Assembly: GCA_016800925.1 (NCBI GenBank)
Contig: JABCPU010000005.1
Coordinates: 1-64,000, forward strand
Source: Suillus spraguei
Lineage: Eukaryota > Basidiomycota > Agaricomycetes > Boletales > Suillaceae
Length of the DNA stretch: 64,000 bases
Reading direction: 5' to 3'
The position numbers were made by a program, and so were the translations under genes. Positions 20,772 to 30,649 of this stretch are shown piece after piece. Under the pieces are notes generated by a model. The model did not search any database. It was not told where the DNA came from and saw only the letters and a program-made list of their open reading frames with translations. Positions within the stretch are counted from its first letter, which is position 1, and each line of letters starts with the position of its first letter.

Positions 20772-22620
20772 TTCCCACGGAAGAGGAAGATGATGATGAA
20801 GGCATGGCGAAGAAGAGGGCGATGGTTGAGGAAATAGAAGATGAAGATAGTCCAAAGAATGAATGGATTAGATATAAAGCTTCTATCGCCACAGAACAAA
20901 AGGTAGCAGAGGAAGCTACTAAGAAGAAAAAGTCTGTAGAAGAAATGGTTCCAGACTGGCTTCATGATTACCTGGGTGTATTCTCAGAAGAGGAATCAAA
21001 GAGATTTCCTGAAAGAAAGAAATGGGATCATGCGATAGATCTTAAAGATGAGAATGATCTTCCACCGAATGCAAAACCGTATCCTTTATCACCAAAAGAA
21101 ATGGACACACTGAAAGATTGGTTAAAAGCTGAAACTGCATTAGGACGTATTAGAGATTCACAATCTCCTGTTGCAGCACCTTTCTTCTTTGTGGCCAAAA
21201 AAGATGGCAAATTACGACCAGTAATGGACTATAGAAAGCTCAATGAGAAAACGGTTAAAAACGCGTACCCTTTACCGAGATCTCAAGATCTAATTGATGC
21301 TTTAACTGGTGCCACAATGTACTCCAAAATGGACGTACGATGGGGATACAATAATATTCGGATGAAAGAAGGAGACGAGTGGAAGGCAGCCTTCAAAACG
21401 CCTTTTGGTCACCATGAACCAACCGTAATGTATTTCGGGTTGATGAATTCTCCAGCAACTTTCCAGACCATGATGAATGAAATATTTAGAGATCTTATTG
21501 ATGGAAAGACGGTCATTGTCTACATCGATGACATCTTGGTCTTTACAAATGGAAATAAGGAGCAACACCGAAAAGTCGTGCGAGAAGTACTCAAACGATT
21601 GAAAGATAATGACCTGTTCTTGAAACCAGAAAAATGTAGTTTCGAACAGTCTAAAGTCGAATTCTTAGGGTTGATCGTGGAAAAAGGCAATGTATCTATG
21701 GACCCTGTGAAAGTAGAAGGAGTATTAAAATGGCCTGTTCCCAAATGCGTAAAAGACATACAAGCATTCATGGGTTTTGCCAACTTCTATCGAAGATTCA
21801 TATTGGGGTTCTCAGATATAGCCAGACCAATGAATGATTTGCTAAGAAAAGATGTTCCATGGAATTGGACGGAGAAACAACAGAATGCATTTGATGAATT
21901 AAAGAAACGATTCACAGAAGCTCCGCTCCTAGTAATGCCAGACGTTGAGAAAAAGAAAAGAATAGAGACCGATGCTTCTGATTATGCATCTGGTGCAGTA
22001 CTTTCTCAACAAATGGAAGATGGACTATGGCATCCTGTCGCTTATTATTCAAAGTCAATGAATGATGCAGAACGAAATTACGACATTCATGACAAAGAAT
22101 TATTAGCAATCATTCGAGCGTTAGAAGAGTGGAGGCACTATGTGCAGGGAGCACCTCATCCTGTGGAAATCTGGACCGATCATAAGAATCTCGAGTATTT
22201 CATGACGAGTCAAAAATTGACAGAAGGCAAGCCAGATGGAGTCTGTTCCTGGCGGAGTATGAATTTACACTCCAACATAAGCCTGGTGTAGTCAATGATA
22301 AGGCCGATCGTCTGTCTCGGAGATCAGACCACAGAGGGGGGGTAGAAAACGACAATTCTGATCGCATTTTGCTTAAACCGGAATTTTTCAAAATCAATGC
22401 TGCTAAAAGAGGCCAAGTTCTTATAGAAGGAGAAAAATCTCTTCTTAAAAAGATCAGACAAAGTACAGAACGAGAGCCTGAAGTAATGAAAGCGCTAGAA
22501 ACGTTAAAAGCAGCACCGGTGCAATTGCGTAGAGGAGTCGAAGAATGGAATGTTGAAGATGGATTGGTGTTATTCCGAGGATTGGTCTATGTTCCAAATG
22601 ATAAAGAATCCGCCGAGAGA
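20651..22620 (+). pseudogene. Ty3 reverse transcriptase-RNase H (frame-broken)
   Basis: This copies the element RNA to DNA and removes the RNA strand. RT motifs are in order: PYPLSPKEMDTLKDWL, APFFFVAKKDGKLRPVMDYR, LPRSQDLIDALTGATMYSKM, FGLMNSPATFQTMMNEIF and the catalytic VIVYIDDILVF (about 21510). ALGFANFYRRF-type thumb sequence follows. RNase H motifs are ETDASDYASGAVL, YDIHDKELLAIIRALEEWRH and EIWTDHKNLEYF. A one-base shift at about 22222 moves the reading to a frame with ARWSLFLAEYEF and KPGVVNDKADRLSRR. Apart from this break the domain is well preserved. Confidence 0.85.
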
Positions 22621-24163
22621 TTCTAGAGTTATTCCATGACTCACCACCGGCTGGACATCCTGGACGTGCCAAAACCTTAGAATTGATTTCCAGAAACTAT
22701 TGGTGGCCAATGATGACAAAAAGTGTTCACGACTATGTAGATGGTTGCGATCGTTGTAGACAAACAAAGGTCTATCCTAGTAAACCGACGGGACCTTTAC
22801 AGCCAAATGAAGTTCCAAAAGGACCTTGGCAAACAATTACATGTGACCTGATTGTGGACCTACCAAAGAGTGAAGGGTATGATAGCATTTTTGTTGTCGT
22901 TGATCGATTTATGAAACAAGCACACTTCATTCCCACCAATAAAGAAGTAGACTCGAAGGAAATTGCCGAGCTATTTTTGAAAAATGTATGGAAACATCAT
23001 GGAACACCAAAGAAAGTGATTTCAGATAGAGGAACACAGTTCGTATCGAAATTTATGGGACAAATGTCAAAAAGATTAGGCACAAAATGGTCTGCTTCGA
23101 CCGCCTATCATCCCCATACAGACGGACAAACAGAACGCGTAAATCAAGAAGTTGAACAATATTTACGCCTGTTTACCTCTTATAGACAAAACGATTGGGT
23201 ATCTTGGTTGCCGATTGCAGAATTCTCGCATAATAACGCAGTCACAGTCACCGGTCATAGCCCTTTCAAAGTTCTATATGGATATAATCCAGAATTCACG
23301 ATATCTCCTAATTCCAACTCCTGTATTCCTGTTGCTGATGAAAGAGTGGATCAAATGAAAGAAGCAAGAGATGATGCGGAAAATACTTTGAAACTAGTCA
23401 ATGAACGAATGAAACGGTTCTATGACAAAGGAGTAAAAGACGCACCACAGTATAAAAAGGGAGACAAAGTCTGGCTAGACGCGAAAAACATTAAACAACG
23501 TCGTCCAAGTCAAAAACTGTCAGATCGTCGTCTTGGGCCCTTTGAAATACTAGAGAAGATTGGCGAGGTGAACTATAAATTGAAATTACCGGCAAATTAT
23601 CAGATTCATCCGGTTTTTCACGTTCAATTACTCACCCCATACTATGCATCTCAAATGATCCCTCATTCTCAACCCACCCGACCACCTCCTGACATAGTTG
23701 ACGATCAGGAAGAATTTGTTGTAGAAGAAGTATTAGATAGCCGACTATTCTGAGGAAAGCTGCAATACCAAGTAAAATGGGAAGGATATCCGATAGAAGA
23801 ATCAACATGGGAACCAGAAGAAAATGTAAAGAATTCCCCGATTCTTATAGCAGAGTTTCATAAAAAGAATCCCACGGCGGCTAAAACCAAAAGAATTCAA
23901 GGTTCTATACTTAATTCGGAAGATTTCAAGAAATGGAGAACACGTAACATCAGACCTTCATACATTCACGATGACGCTCATCCTAGAGAGGGGGTAATGT
24001 CACGAATTCCAAATACAAATCATTACTCTTTCCTCAATTTCCCTAAAGCGTCTAAACCCAGCGCTAAGACAAACACAAACTCCATTGAAATCCCTATAAC
24101 CGCTTCTATAACCGAACTTCCTGATGAAGATGAAGAGATCTTTTATGATGCTATTGGATAAGA
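22609..24163 (+). pseudogene. Ty3 integrase and chromodomain (one stop, one shift)
   Basis: This inserts element DNA, and the chromodomain directs it to histone-marked chromatin. After a frameshift near 22609 the HHCC zinc finger reads HDSPPAGHPGRA...GCDRCRQTK. The DDE core has CDLIVDL, ISDRGTQFV and YHPHTDGQTERVNQEVEQYL. The C-terminal GPFEILEKIG..YKLKLP and IHPVFHVQLL blocks follow. In the chromodomain a TGA (23751-23753) sits between VVEEVLDSRLF and GKLQYQVKWEGYP, likely an Arg CGA turned to TGA. The frame then stays open through ITELPDEDEEIFYDAIG to a stop at 24159-24161. This end overlaps a purine-rich stretch and nearly reaches the 3' LTR. Confidence 0.85.
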
Positions 24164-24220
24164 TAAGATAAGATAGTGTCACGTGATCTTAGAACCTTCT
24201 AGAATATGATGTCATAACAA

Positions 24221-24473
24221 TGTCACAATCATCACATCGTATGATTCTCATTTCTATTTTATGATTGGCTAGTAGTTTCAAACTCAGTTTATATCTCAGT
24301 TTCAATATGTGTATATAGTTAGCTAGTTTCGCTGTAGTAGTTCTTTAGTTCAAACCTCTTGTATCTACACTTGTAGCAATCCAAGACATCCTTGCTCTTC
24401 TCTTTCTCTGTGATAACCTTAGTTTGAGTCCTAGTCTCTGCCCTAGCGTTAATTCGTTTTGTGGGTTGTGACA
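24221..24473 (+). repeat. 3' LTR of Ty3 element
   Basis: It starts TGTCACAATC and ends GGTTGTGACA, 253 bp. The stretch before it is not a classical purine tract. A better one (GGATAAGATAAGATAG) precedes another TGTCAC at 24176, and GAGAGGGGGTAA precedes a third at 23998. The true U3 start is therefore uncertain; 24221 is chosen because it matches the 5' copy exactly. Confidence 0.75.
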
Positions 24474-25381
24474 CCCATGTAACCTCGGATCGAGGAACAG
24501 AGTTCGTATCCCACTTCTTCCGTTCCCTAGGAAAGGCATTGGACATGGTCCTACACTTCACATCCGGATATCATCCCGAAGGGGACGGACAAACAGAACG
24601 TGCCAACCAAACGCTGGAACAGTACCTCCGCATCTACTGCAACTATCAGCAGGACAACTGGTCCGAGCTGCTGCCCCTCGCAGAGTTTGCATACAATAAC
24701 GCTCCGAGTGCCACTACTGGAGTTTCACCTTTCTTTGCCAATAAAGGTTATCATCCGAACATTTCCATCCATCCGGAACGCGACCTATCCTCCATCCGTG
24801 CCCAGGAATATGCCCTAGACCTTAACAAACTTCACCAGTTCCTCCGAGATGAGATGTCCGAAGCTCAGAAACGCTATCAAGGACCCGCAGACGCTAAAAG
24901 ACAGCCTGCTCCAGACTTCCGGATTGGAGAACAAGTCTTCATCAAAGCCAAGTACTTCCGCTCCACCTGTCCGTCGAAGAAACTTTCGGAAAAGAATTTG
25001 GGACCATTCAAAATTATATCCCGCCCGGGTACTCATTCTTTCGCCATCCGACTTCCGGATTCTATGCGTTCCATACATCCTGTTTTCCATGTCTCACAGT
25101 TAGAGCCAGCAGTTCCAAACACCATTCCCAATCGCATCCAACCTCCTCCGCCACCAGTCGAAGTCGATGGAGAACCAGAGTACGAGATATCCGAAATCCT
25201 GGACTCTAAACTGGATCGTCGTAGGCACCACTGCCAACTTCTATACCTCGTCCGTTGGTCCAGATATGAAGGAACGGACGAAGAAACTTCCTGGTTACTG
25301 GCCACAGAACTCGGAAATGCATCGGATCTCGTAGCGGATTTCCACTCAGCATATCCGGACAAGCCTGGTCCCATTGCTTGA
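24474..25381 (+). pseudogene. Ty3 integrase C-terminal part plus chromodomain (5'-truncated)
   Basis: The frame opens in the middle of the DDE core (HVTSDRGTEFVSHFF) and continues with YHPEGDGQTERANQTLEQYL, FAYNNAPSATTGVSPFFANK, GPFKIISRPGTHSFAIRLP and IHPVFHVSQLEPA. A chromodomain follows: EYEISEILDSKLDRR and LYLVRWSRYEGTDEETSWL. It ends in TGA at 25379-25381. The N-terminal zinc finger and the first catalytic Asp are missing, so it cannot be active. The remaining frame has no breaks. Confidence 0.9.
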
Positions 25382-25438
25382 AGAGTACATAACGAAATAT
25401 AAGTACATTGAGGGCAGTAGCGGAAATCCGGATCTGGA

Positions 25439-26447
25439 CTAAGCACCAGTCTCCATTTCACCTCCGGCACCCCCAGTCTCCTCCCCAGTCCCATCCGCCA
25501 TCTCTTCCCCAGTCCCATCCGCCATCTCTCCTACATTCTCATCCGCCACCTCTTCCCCAATCTCCTCACCAGCGCCATCCTTGTCAGATCCGGCAGAAAC
25601 GGAAAGCCTAAATCCGGTCCGAATTTCCTCAATGAGCAGGGCCTGGAATTCCCTCTGTTGCTGGAGGAAGGCCTCCATGGTAGAGCTCATCCGCTCCATG
25701 GCAATCCGACTCCCTTCCGCCGCCGCAATACCATCTTGGAGAAGTCCATTGGTCCGCGCCAACTCAGCTATGATTCCATTGGCAGCGGCCACCCAAGCCT
25801 GATCATCATACTCCACAAAATCCTCATCCGTACCTTCGATAGTGACTGGATTAGAGAAGACATCCTCGTCCGCCACATCCGGAGTAGGACTCCTCTGACG
25901 GCGCTTGCCTTTGCCCTTCGGAGATGGAGTACCAGCAGGATGCTGCCTCTTCCGGCCCTTGGGCCCCTTAACGAATCCGGGCCTTCCAGGACAAGTGGCC
26001 TTGTCCTTCCGGCAGACGTCACAGGACTTAATCTACGGAATGTCGAAATCAGCGGATCCGACGTTTTTCGGACGACTCACCATGGCATTCTTCTCAGCAT
26101 CACCCCACTGGCACATCTGACCCTTAGTGACGCAACGGGAGCAGTACCCATCCTTTGCTCCAGACACAGGAGCAGCCTTGGCCTTTACCAACCCATTAAT
26201 ATCCGGATCCGGAAGAGTCCACAGCACTCACCCGAGCCTCAATCAGTGCTCTCCGCCTCTTCTCCTCCATCTCCCTCCGGATCTCCGCCAACTCAATCTG
26301 CTTCAACTCCTCCTGCCTTTTCCGCTCCTCCGCCTCTTTCCGCTCCACCTCGGCTTCCGCTGCAGCCTTGGCAGCCGCCAGTTGCTGCTCCAGTTCCGCC
26401 ACAAGGTCAGCAGCAGACTTAGGGGCATCGGATTTCTTTCCAGACAT
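25439..26447 (-). CDS. Antisense accessory gene in Ty3 element, Cys-rich coiled-coil protein
   Basis: A spliced gene runs opposite to pol, between the chromodomain end and the 3' LTR. The exons are 26447-26232, 26182-26081 and 26032-25439. The introns are 49 and 48 bp (GTGAGT..AAG and GTGAGT..TAG) and the join is in frame, giving 303 residues. Exon 1 encodes a charged helix (AELEQQLAAAKAAAEAEVER, EERKRQEELKQIELAEIRRE). Exon 2 has CSRCVTKGQMCQW and exon 3 starts KSCDVCRKDKATCPG, two CX2C..C clusters that could bind zinc. A basic stretch and a second helix (ARTNGLLQDGIAAAEGSRIA) precede a low-complexity acidic tail. I do not recognise the function. Intact splicing on the minus strand is the main evidence that it is a real gene. 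Antisense open frames in this position are known in some plant Ty3 elements. Confidence 0.65.
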
Positions 26448-26624
26448 GTTTGGAGACAAGTTTTGTTAACAAGGAAATGAAGTGGGGGTAGGAATCATTT
26501 CGGACGACTGACGTCCGTATATCTGTCGGATTACAGACTCAGCACTACAACCATCAAACTTCCCCATCGTCTCGCATTAATCTTGTCCGATCCGGATCGA
26601 CGCTTCTTGTGCCTCAGGGGTTCG

Positions 26625-26642
26625 GCCCTAAGGGGGGGATAC
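26625..26642 (+). promoter_or_regulatory. Polypurine tract of the second Ty3 element
   Basis: AAGGGGGGGATAC ends directly before TGTCATATACC. This is the position and composition expected for the plus-strand primer and it fixes the LTR start at 26643. Confidence 0.75.
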
Positions 26643-27403
26643 TGTCATATACCATACTTCTAATCTCAGATCTGACCATATCCGTCCAGATCCGATCGTT
26701 TCCATATCCGTCCGGTCCACAGATCTTGTCTGGACCACCCATCTGAATGTACTCACTTCTCGCACCTTAAACTCCCTTGTGTACATCTGCGTCTATCTCC
26801 TTTCGTCATTTCTCCTGCTACTGGTACTCCAGCTATTTATATTTCCGTCCTGTGTTACTGATCCGTTTCCTGTGTTCATTTCCGATCCATGCTTACTGAT
26901 CCGCTGTGCATTAACTAATAGACTTCCGCTACGCTTCGTACATAGCCCTCGGTCCCGGACTTGCTGATTATCCGTCTTAGATACTTACAGTATATAAACC
27001 ACTTGTAGATCTCTGTAGAACCTTAGTTCGAATATCATCTTAGATTCTACTCATTCTGCCTTCTCCGGACTTAAGCCACTCTCCGCTTTAAGTCACCTTC
27101 CGAGACTTAGGATTGATTCCTATAGTCTATACCTCCGACTCTATCTTCGGATAGTCCATCTCCGTTAGTTTCTAGTTAGGAACTCGTTCCGAAACTAGCC
27201 TTAATCTCTGCCCTCTCCTTACGTTCCGAATAACCTTCGGACGTATCATATCCGACACCTTCGGACACCCGGATCCGTCACGCAACTCCTTCTGGGTCTT
27301 CGGATGAATAACTCCTCCCTGAAATAAGGGGCATTACTCGAGAAAGGGGCACAGTGTACGAACTGAGGCCAAAGCCCTTCAGATCTCTCTACCCTTGAGT
27401 ACA
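26643..27403 (+). repeat. 3' LTR of the second Ty3 element
   Basis: This 761-bp segment starts TGTCATATACC and ends CCTTGAGTACA. A TATATAA box lies at about 26990-26996. CCGGA/TCCGG words are frequent. It is related in layout to the reverse LTR at 1621-3122. Confidence 0.75.
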
Positions 27404-28278
27404 GTCTTAACAAGAGTAGTCATTATTTTTTTCAAAAATACAATGGAAAGAATGGTATGATCTTGTAGCCATGAATCGTCTGGCACCTTAGTTAAATATC
27501 GACGGGGCACTGCCGCGGCCTTGGGCAACTTTACCTTGAGGCGATGCGTGGCAGCGGAGGCTGCGGAGCAAGTGGAGCAGGAACGATCATCACAAGACTC
27601 TATTATTGGGGGGGATAAATGATTCCTTCGCCGCAACAGGATAATGTTGCTGGAAAAACTCACGCGAACAGTCCAAGTTGGGGGCAGGGATGCAACTAAG
27701 TTCGAATGAATCTTCTGGTAATATATCCAATAAAACATAAAAACCAACACCCCAAATACAAGATGGTGCCTGGTGGAGGATATCTCCTCGCGTTACTGAT
27801 TCAACAACAATTTCAAGCGACTGGAATAAGTTCAGAACAACTTCGCTCATCACTACTACTGGAATTGCAAGCATTGTGGAGACACTGGTACCTCATCAGG
27901 GGCTCGAAGATATCCTTGCGACACAATCTGTGCGACGGTGTAATTTTTTAGTTGAAACATTCGTGCAAACCTAACCTTCAACGCCACAATGCCATTGGGA
28001 AGTCCGCCCGGCATCAATATGGCACACTCGAGAGCTTGTCGTCGCTGTAAAGACTGCACAGGATCTTGAAGCATCCTTGGCATAGAGACCTCCACTCTTG
28101 ACCGCTCCTGATGCAGAATCCAGATAACTTTCTTGCTGGTCCTATTTCGCCTGACAACATCGCTACCGAATTCGAAGAGTTGGAGAAGTTCAGAACATCG
28201 ACGAAGTTGAAGTGCTAAAGGGAAATGCTTTTGAATTGGACGATAGATCGGCTCGCAAAAGCTTCCGAGTGACATTAC
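27404..28278 (-). other. Unrecognised sequence with possible gene fragments
   Basis: Two minus-strand open frames overlap here. One, 28275-27856, reads GGLPNGIVALKVRFARMFQ and QLKNYTVAQIVSQGY; the other is 27874-27590. They could be exons of one decayed gene or chance frames. The stretch ends exactly at the Copia target site ATTAC. With the Copia element removed, the minus strand reads CTTGGGGAGGTAATGTCAC across the site, which looks like a purine tract followed by an LTR-type TGTCAC start, so a relic LTR is an alternative. Confidence 0.25.
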
Positions 28279-28560
28279 TTTTGAAAGGAAACTAGAACCG
28301 AGGTCTCAGCGTCGTGATAAGAACAACTGATATTAAAAGTACCTAGAACCGAGGTCTAGTGGTACAGTGACATGAGCTAAGGACGGCGTGCAAGAAACAA
28401 AGATACATACCTCAGCGTCGTGATAAGAACAACTGAGGTATGAACGGGGCGAAGCGCGAGGATTATAAGGAGTACATACATATAGAGTCTGAGAACAAAA
28501 ATAGAAAGTTAACTATGACGAACAAAGTGACGAGCGAGATGACGACGTTGAATGCCAACA
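28279..28560 (-). repeat. 3' LTR of Copia element
   Basis: The plus-strand text starts TTTTGAAAGG and ends ATGCCAACA. It holds a self-complementary ACCTCAG..CTGAGGT pair and twice repeats CTAGAACCGAGGTCT. It differs from the other LTR at three sites, two of which look like CpG decay. Confidence 0.9.
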
Positions 28561-28568
28561 CACCCCCT

Positions 28569-30632
28569 TCAACGTGTAACGAGCGACAGTCCGGAACGAT
28601 GATGAGTGAATGCAGGACGGGGAAGAGCCTTTGTGAAGATATCTGCTGTGTTCTTGTGCGTGGAGACCCATACGGGTATGAAAGTGCCTTCTTCGATGTG
28701 ACGACGGATGAAGTGGTAACGAAGGTCGATATGTTTCGTGTGGATGTGATTCGCGGCCTCCTTAGAGAGAGCAATGGCGCCCGCATTGTCAGCAAAGAGT
28801 TGCAGAGGAACAGAGAAGGAGAACTGAAGACATTCGAAGAGGGACTTAAGCCAAATGCCATCCTGAATTGCCGCTGTAAGCGCCATGTATTCTGCTTCGC
28901 ACGAGGACAATGCCTGAGTCGTTTGCTTCTTCGCCGAGTGTGATATGGGACCTCCGTTCAAGAACCAGACGTAACCCGAGATCGAGATACGGTCCTCAGG
29001 ACATGATGCCCAATCAGAGTCTGAGAATCCGTGCAACGCTGGATTGATGCCCGGGCCACCGTAGTGGGTGCGCATTGTGATTGTTCCTGCGAGGTAGCGA
29101 AGAACATGTTTAGCGGTGGAGTAGTGCTTCGGCTCGGGAGACGAGTTGTATTGGGAGAGTCGCATGACAGTGAGCGCGATATCGGGGCGGGTGTACATGG
29201 CCAGGTACAGAAGTTCGCCGATGAGCTTATGATATTCGGTAGGGAGGTCGTCAATGTGAGGAAAGACATCAGTAGGACGCCCGAATGGAAAGTTCGGATC
29301 CATTGGAAGAGCGACGGGGTTGCAATTAGTCATACCGTGCTCATCCAGCAGATGAAGAATGTAATCCTCTTGATGCATCCACAGTTCGCATGTTTGACGA
29401 TCCCTGATGAACTGGATCCCTAAGTATTTCGTCACGGCCCCAAGATCGGTGATGCCAAAGCGCTCGGCAATCTGACCCTTAGTCTGGTCGAGGAACGCAC
29501 AATTGTTAGATCCTGCCAGGCCATCGTCAATGTGCCACGCAATGATGCAGATGACGCATACCCCCTGCGCATTGATGTGATCGAATATGAACACCGCGTA
29601 GTCCGCCTCACAATGTAAGAAACCAAGACGTGTCAGAACATCACGTAGGAGCTCATACCAGTCATAAGCGGCTTGCTTGAGACCATAGAGGGAGGATAGA
29701 AGGTGCGCGACAAGGCTCGATCCGTCAGGCCCGAGACGCTCGAATCCAGGAGGTTGACGCATATAAACATCCTCCTGCAGTTTACCCCAGAGGAATGCAC
29801 ATTTTGTGTCAAAACAATCGAGCTCCCAGTCATGTGCCGCGGCATAAGCAGACAGGACCCGAATGGATGCAGATTTCGCAACAGGTGCAAAAGTCCGGCC
29901 GAAGTCAACACCCGGAATCTGCGAAAACCCCTGCGCTACCAGCCTAGCCTTAAACACAGGTCCTCCCTTGAGATCCTCTTTGAACTCCAAGACCCAGCGG
30001 CACCCAATAGCACGTCGATCCGCTGGAAGACTTACGAGTTCATACACATTCATCTCTGACATGAGATTCATTTCCTTCCGCATCGCTGCTAGCCAGTGAT
30101 CGCTGTCAGGCCGTCGTGTCGCTTCGTTGTAGGTCGCTGGTGGGATATGGAGATCATATCCGGAGGCGAGGGGATTGCGACGGGTATCGCTGCAGACAGA
30201 AAGTGCGGCTACTTCGACTATGATCAGGTTCGCGATGACATGGGGGAAACCTACTTCATCATCGTCCGGAACGATCTCGTCCGGATCGATGACAGTGGGA
30301 GCAGGGAGTTCTGGCATGGGTGTCGGAGTAGGAACTATGGGAGGCTCGGAGGTGGTAGTGTCAGTCGATGACGGAGGTACGCCATTGACACGGGCTGCAC
30401 GTAGTTCATGCTGACGGGCGAGGCGTGCCTTGTCAGCAGCAAGACGACCTTTGAACAGCTGACCCTTTTCAGTAGGGACAGGAATGCGTCCAGAACAGCG
30501 GATAATTGCGACATGGGGAGGCTCAGATGGCATGCTAGGTGTGGATGGAGTGGATGGTGGGGCTACGGTAGAGTCGTCATCGTCATCACTGTCTGGGAAG
30601 GGACGATCAGTGAAGTTTTCGTCGAAGATCAC
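28569..30632 (-). CDS. Copia reverse transcriptase-RNase H
   Basis: This is the polymerase portion of the Copia polyprotein, open over 687 codons without a break. RT motifs read MRKEMNLMSEMNVYELVSLP, GCRWVLEFKEDLKGG, KARLVAQGFSQIPGVDF, RTFAPVAKSASIRVLSA and LLSSLYGLKQAAYDWYELL. The catalytic box is IIAWHIDDGLAGS, with HIDD where YVDD is usual. The connection region has MYTRPDIALTVMRLSQY. RNase H reads SDSDWASCPEDRISISGYV, SSCEAEYMALTAAIQDGIWL, FADNAGAIAL and HTKHIDLRYHFIRRHIEEGT. Upstream it is linked to the integrase by a frame change near 30650. The first methionine is not a biological start because this part is made within the polyprotein. Confidence 0.88.
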   Translation of the reverse strand: MIFDENFTDRPFPDSDDDDDSTVAPPSTPSTPSMPSEPPHVAIIRCSGRIPVPTEKGQLFKGRLAADKARLARQHELRAARVNGVPPSSTDTTTSEPPIVPTPTPMPELPAPTVIDPDEIVPDDDEVGFPHVIANLIIVEVAALSVCSDTRRNPLASGYDLHIPPATYNEATRRPDSDHWLAAMRKEMNLMSEMNVYELVSLPADRRAIGCRWVLEFKEDLKGGPVFKARLVAQGFSQIPGVDFGRTFAPVAKSASIRVLSAYAAAHDWELDCFDTKCAFLWGKLQEDVYMRQPPGFERLGPDGSSLVAHLLSSLYGLKQAAYDWYELLRDVLTRLGFLHCEADYAVFIFDHINAQGVCVICIIAWHIDDGLAGSNNCAFLDQTKGQIAERFGITDLGAVTKYLGIQFIRDRQTCELWMHQEDYILHLLDEHGMTNCNPVALPMDPNFPFGRPTDVFPHIDDLPTEYHKLIGELLYLAMYTRPDIALTVMRLSQYNSSPEPKHYSTAKHVLRYLAGTITMRTHYGGPGINPALHGFSDSDWASCPEDRISISGYVWFLNGGPISHSAKKQTTQALSSCEAEYMALTAAIQDGIWLKSLFECLQFSFSVPLQLFADNAGAIALSKEAANHIHTKHIDLRYHFIRRHIEEGTFIPVWVSTHKNTADIFTKALPRPAFTHHRSGLSLVTR

Positions 30633-30649
30633 GTCCCTAGAGTTAAAGA

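Larger units (their letters stand above)
18155..24473 (+). mobile_element. Chromodomain Ty3 (Tf1/sushi-like) retrotransposon, nearly complete
   Basis: The element has matching 253-bp LTRs, a self-priming site, gag, and protease-RT-RNase H-integrase-chromodomain in the standard Ty3 order. The coding frame is broken by about three 1-base shifts (about 19479, 22222 and 22609) and a TGA (23751). LTR comparison shows nine differences over 253 bp, about 96% identity, so insertion was fairly recent. The 5-bp flanks TGGAC (left) and CCCAT (right) do not match, and the right flank is the middle of another element's integrase. The junction is therefore a rearranged one and not a simple insertion. Confidence 0.85.
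24474..27403 (+). mobile_element. Second Ty3 element, 3' part only
   Basis: The body starts inside the integrase, directly after the previous element's LTR. It continues through the chromodomain, an antisense accessory gene, a purine tract and a full 3' LTR. Gag, protease, RT and the 5' LTR are absent on this side, and no matching left half lies before 18155. It is a different family from the first element, with G/C-richer codons and a different LTR. Confidence 0.85.

Noticed and set aside
20608..22109. Minus-strand frames across the first Ty3 pol
   Set aside because: They lie opposite well-supported RT/RNase H coding and have no motifs or splice signals, unlike the antisense gene of the second element.
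27590..28275. A confident gene on the minus strand next to the Copia element
   Set aside because: No recognised domain, the ATG lies at the insertion site itself, and an old LTR is equally possible.
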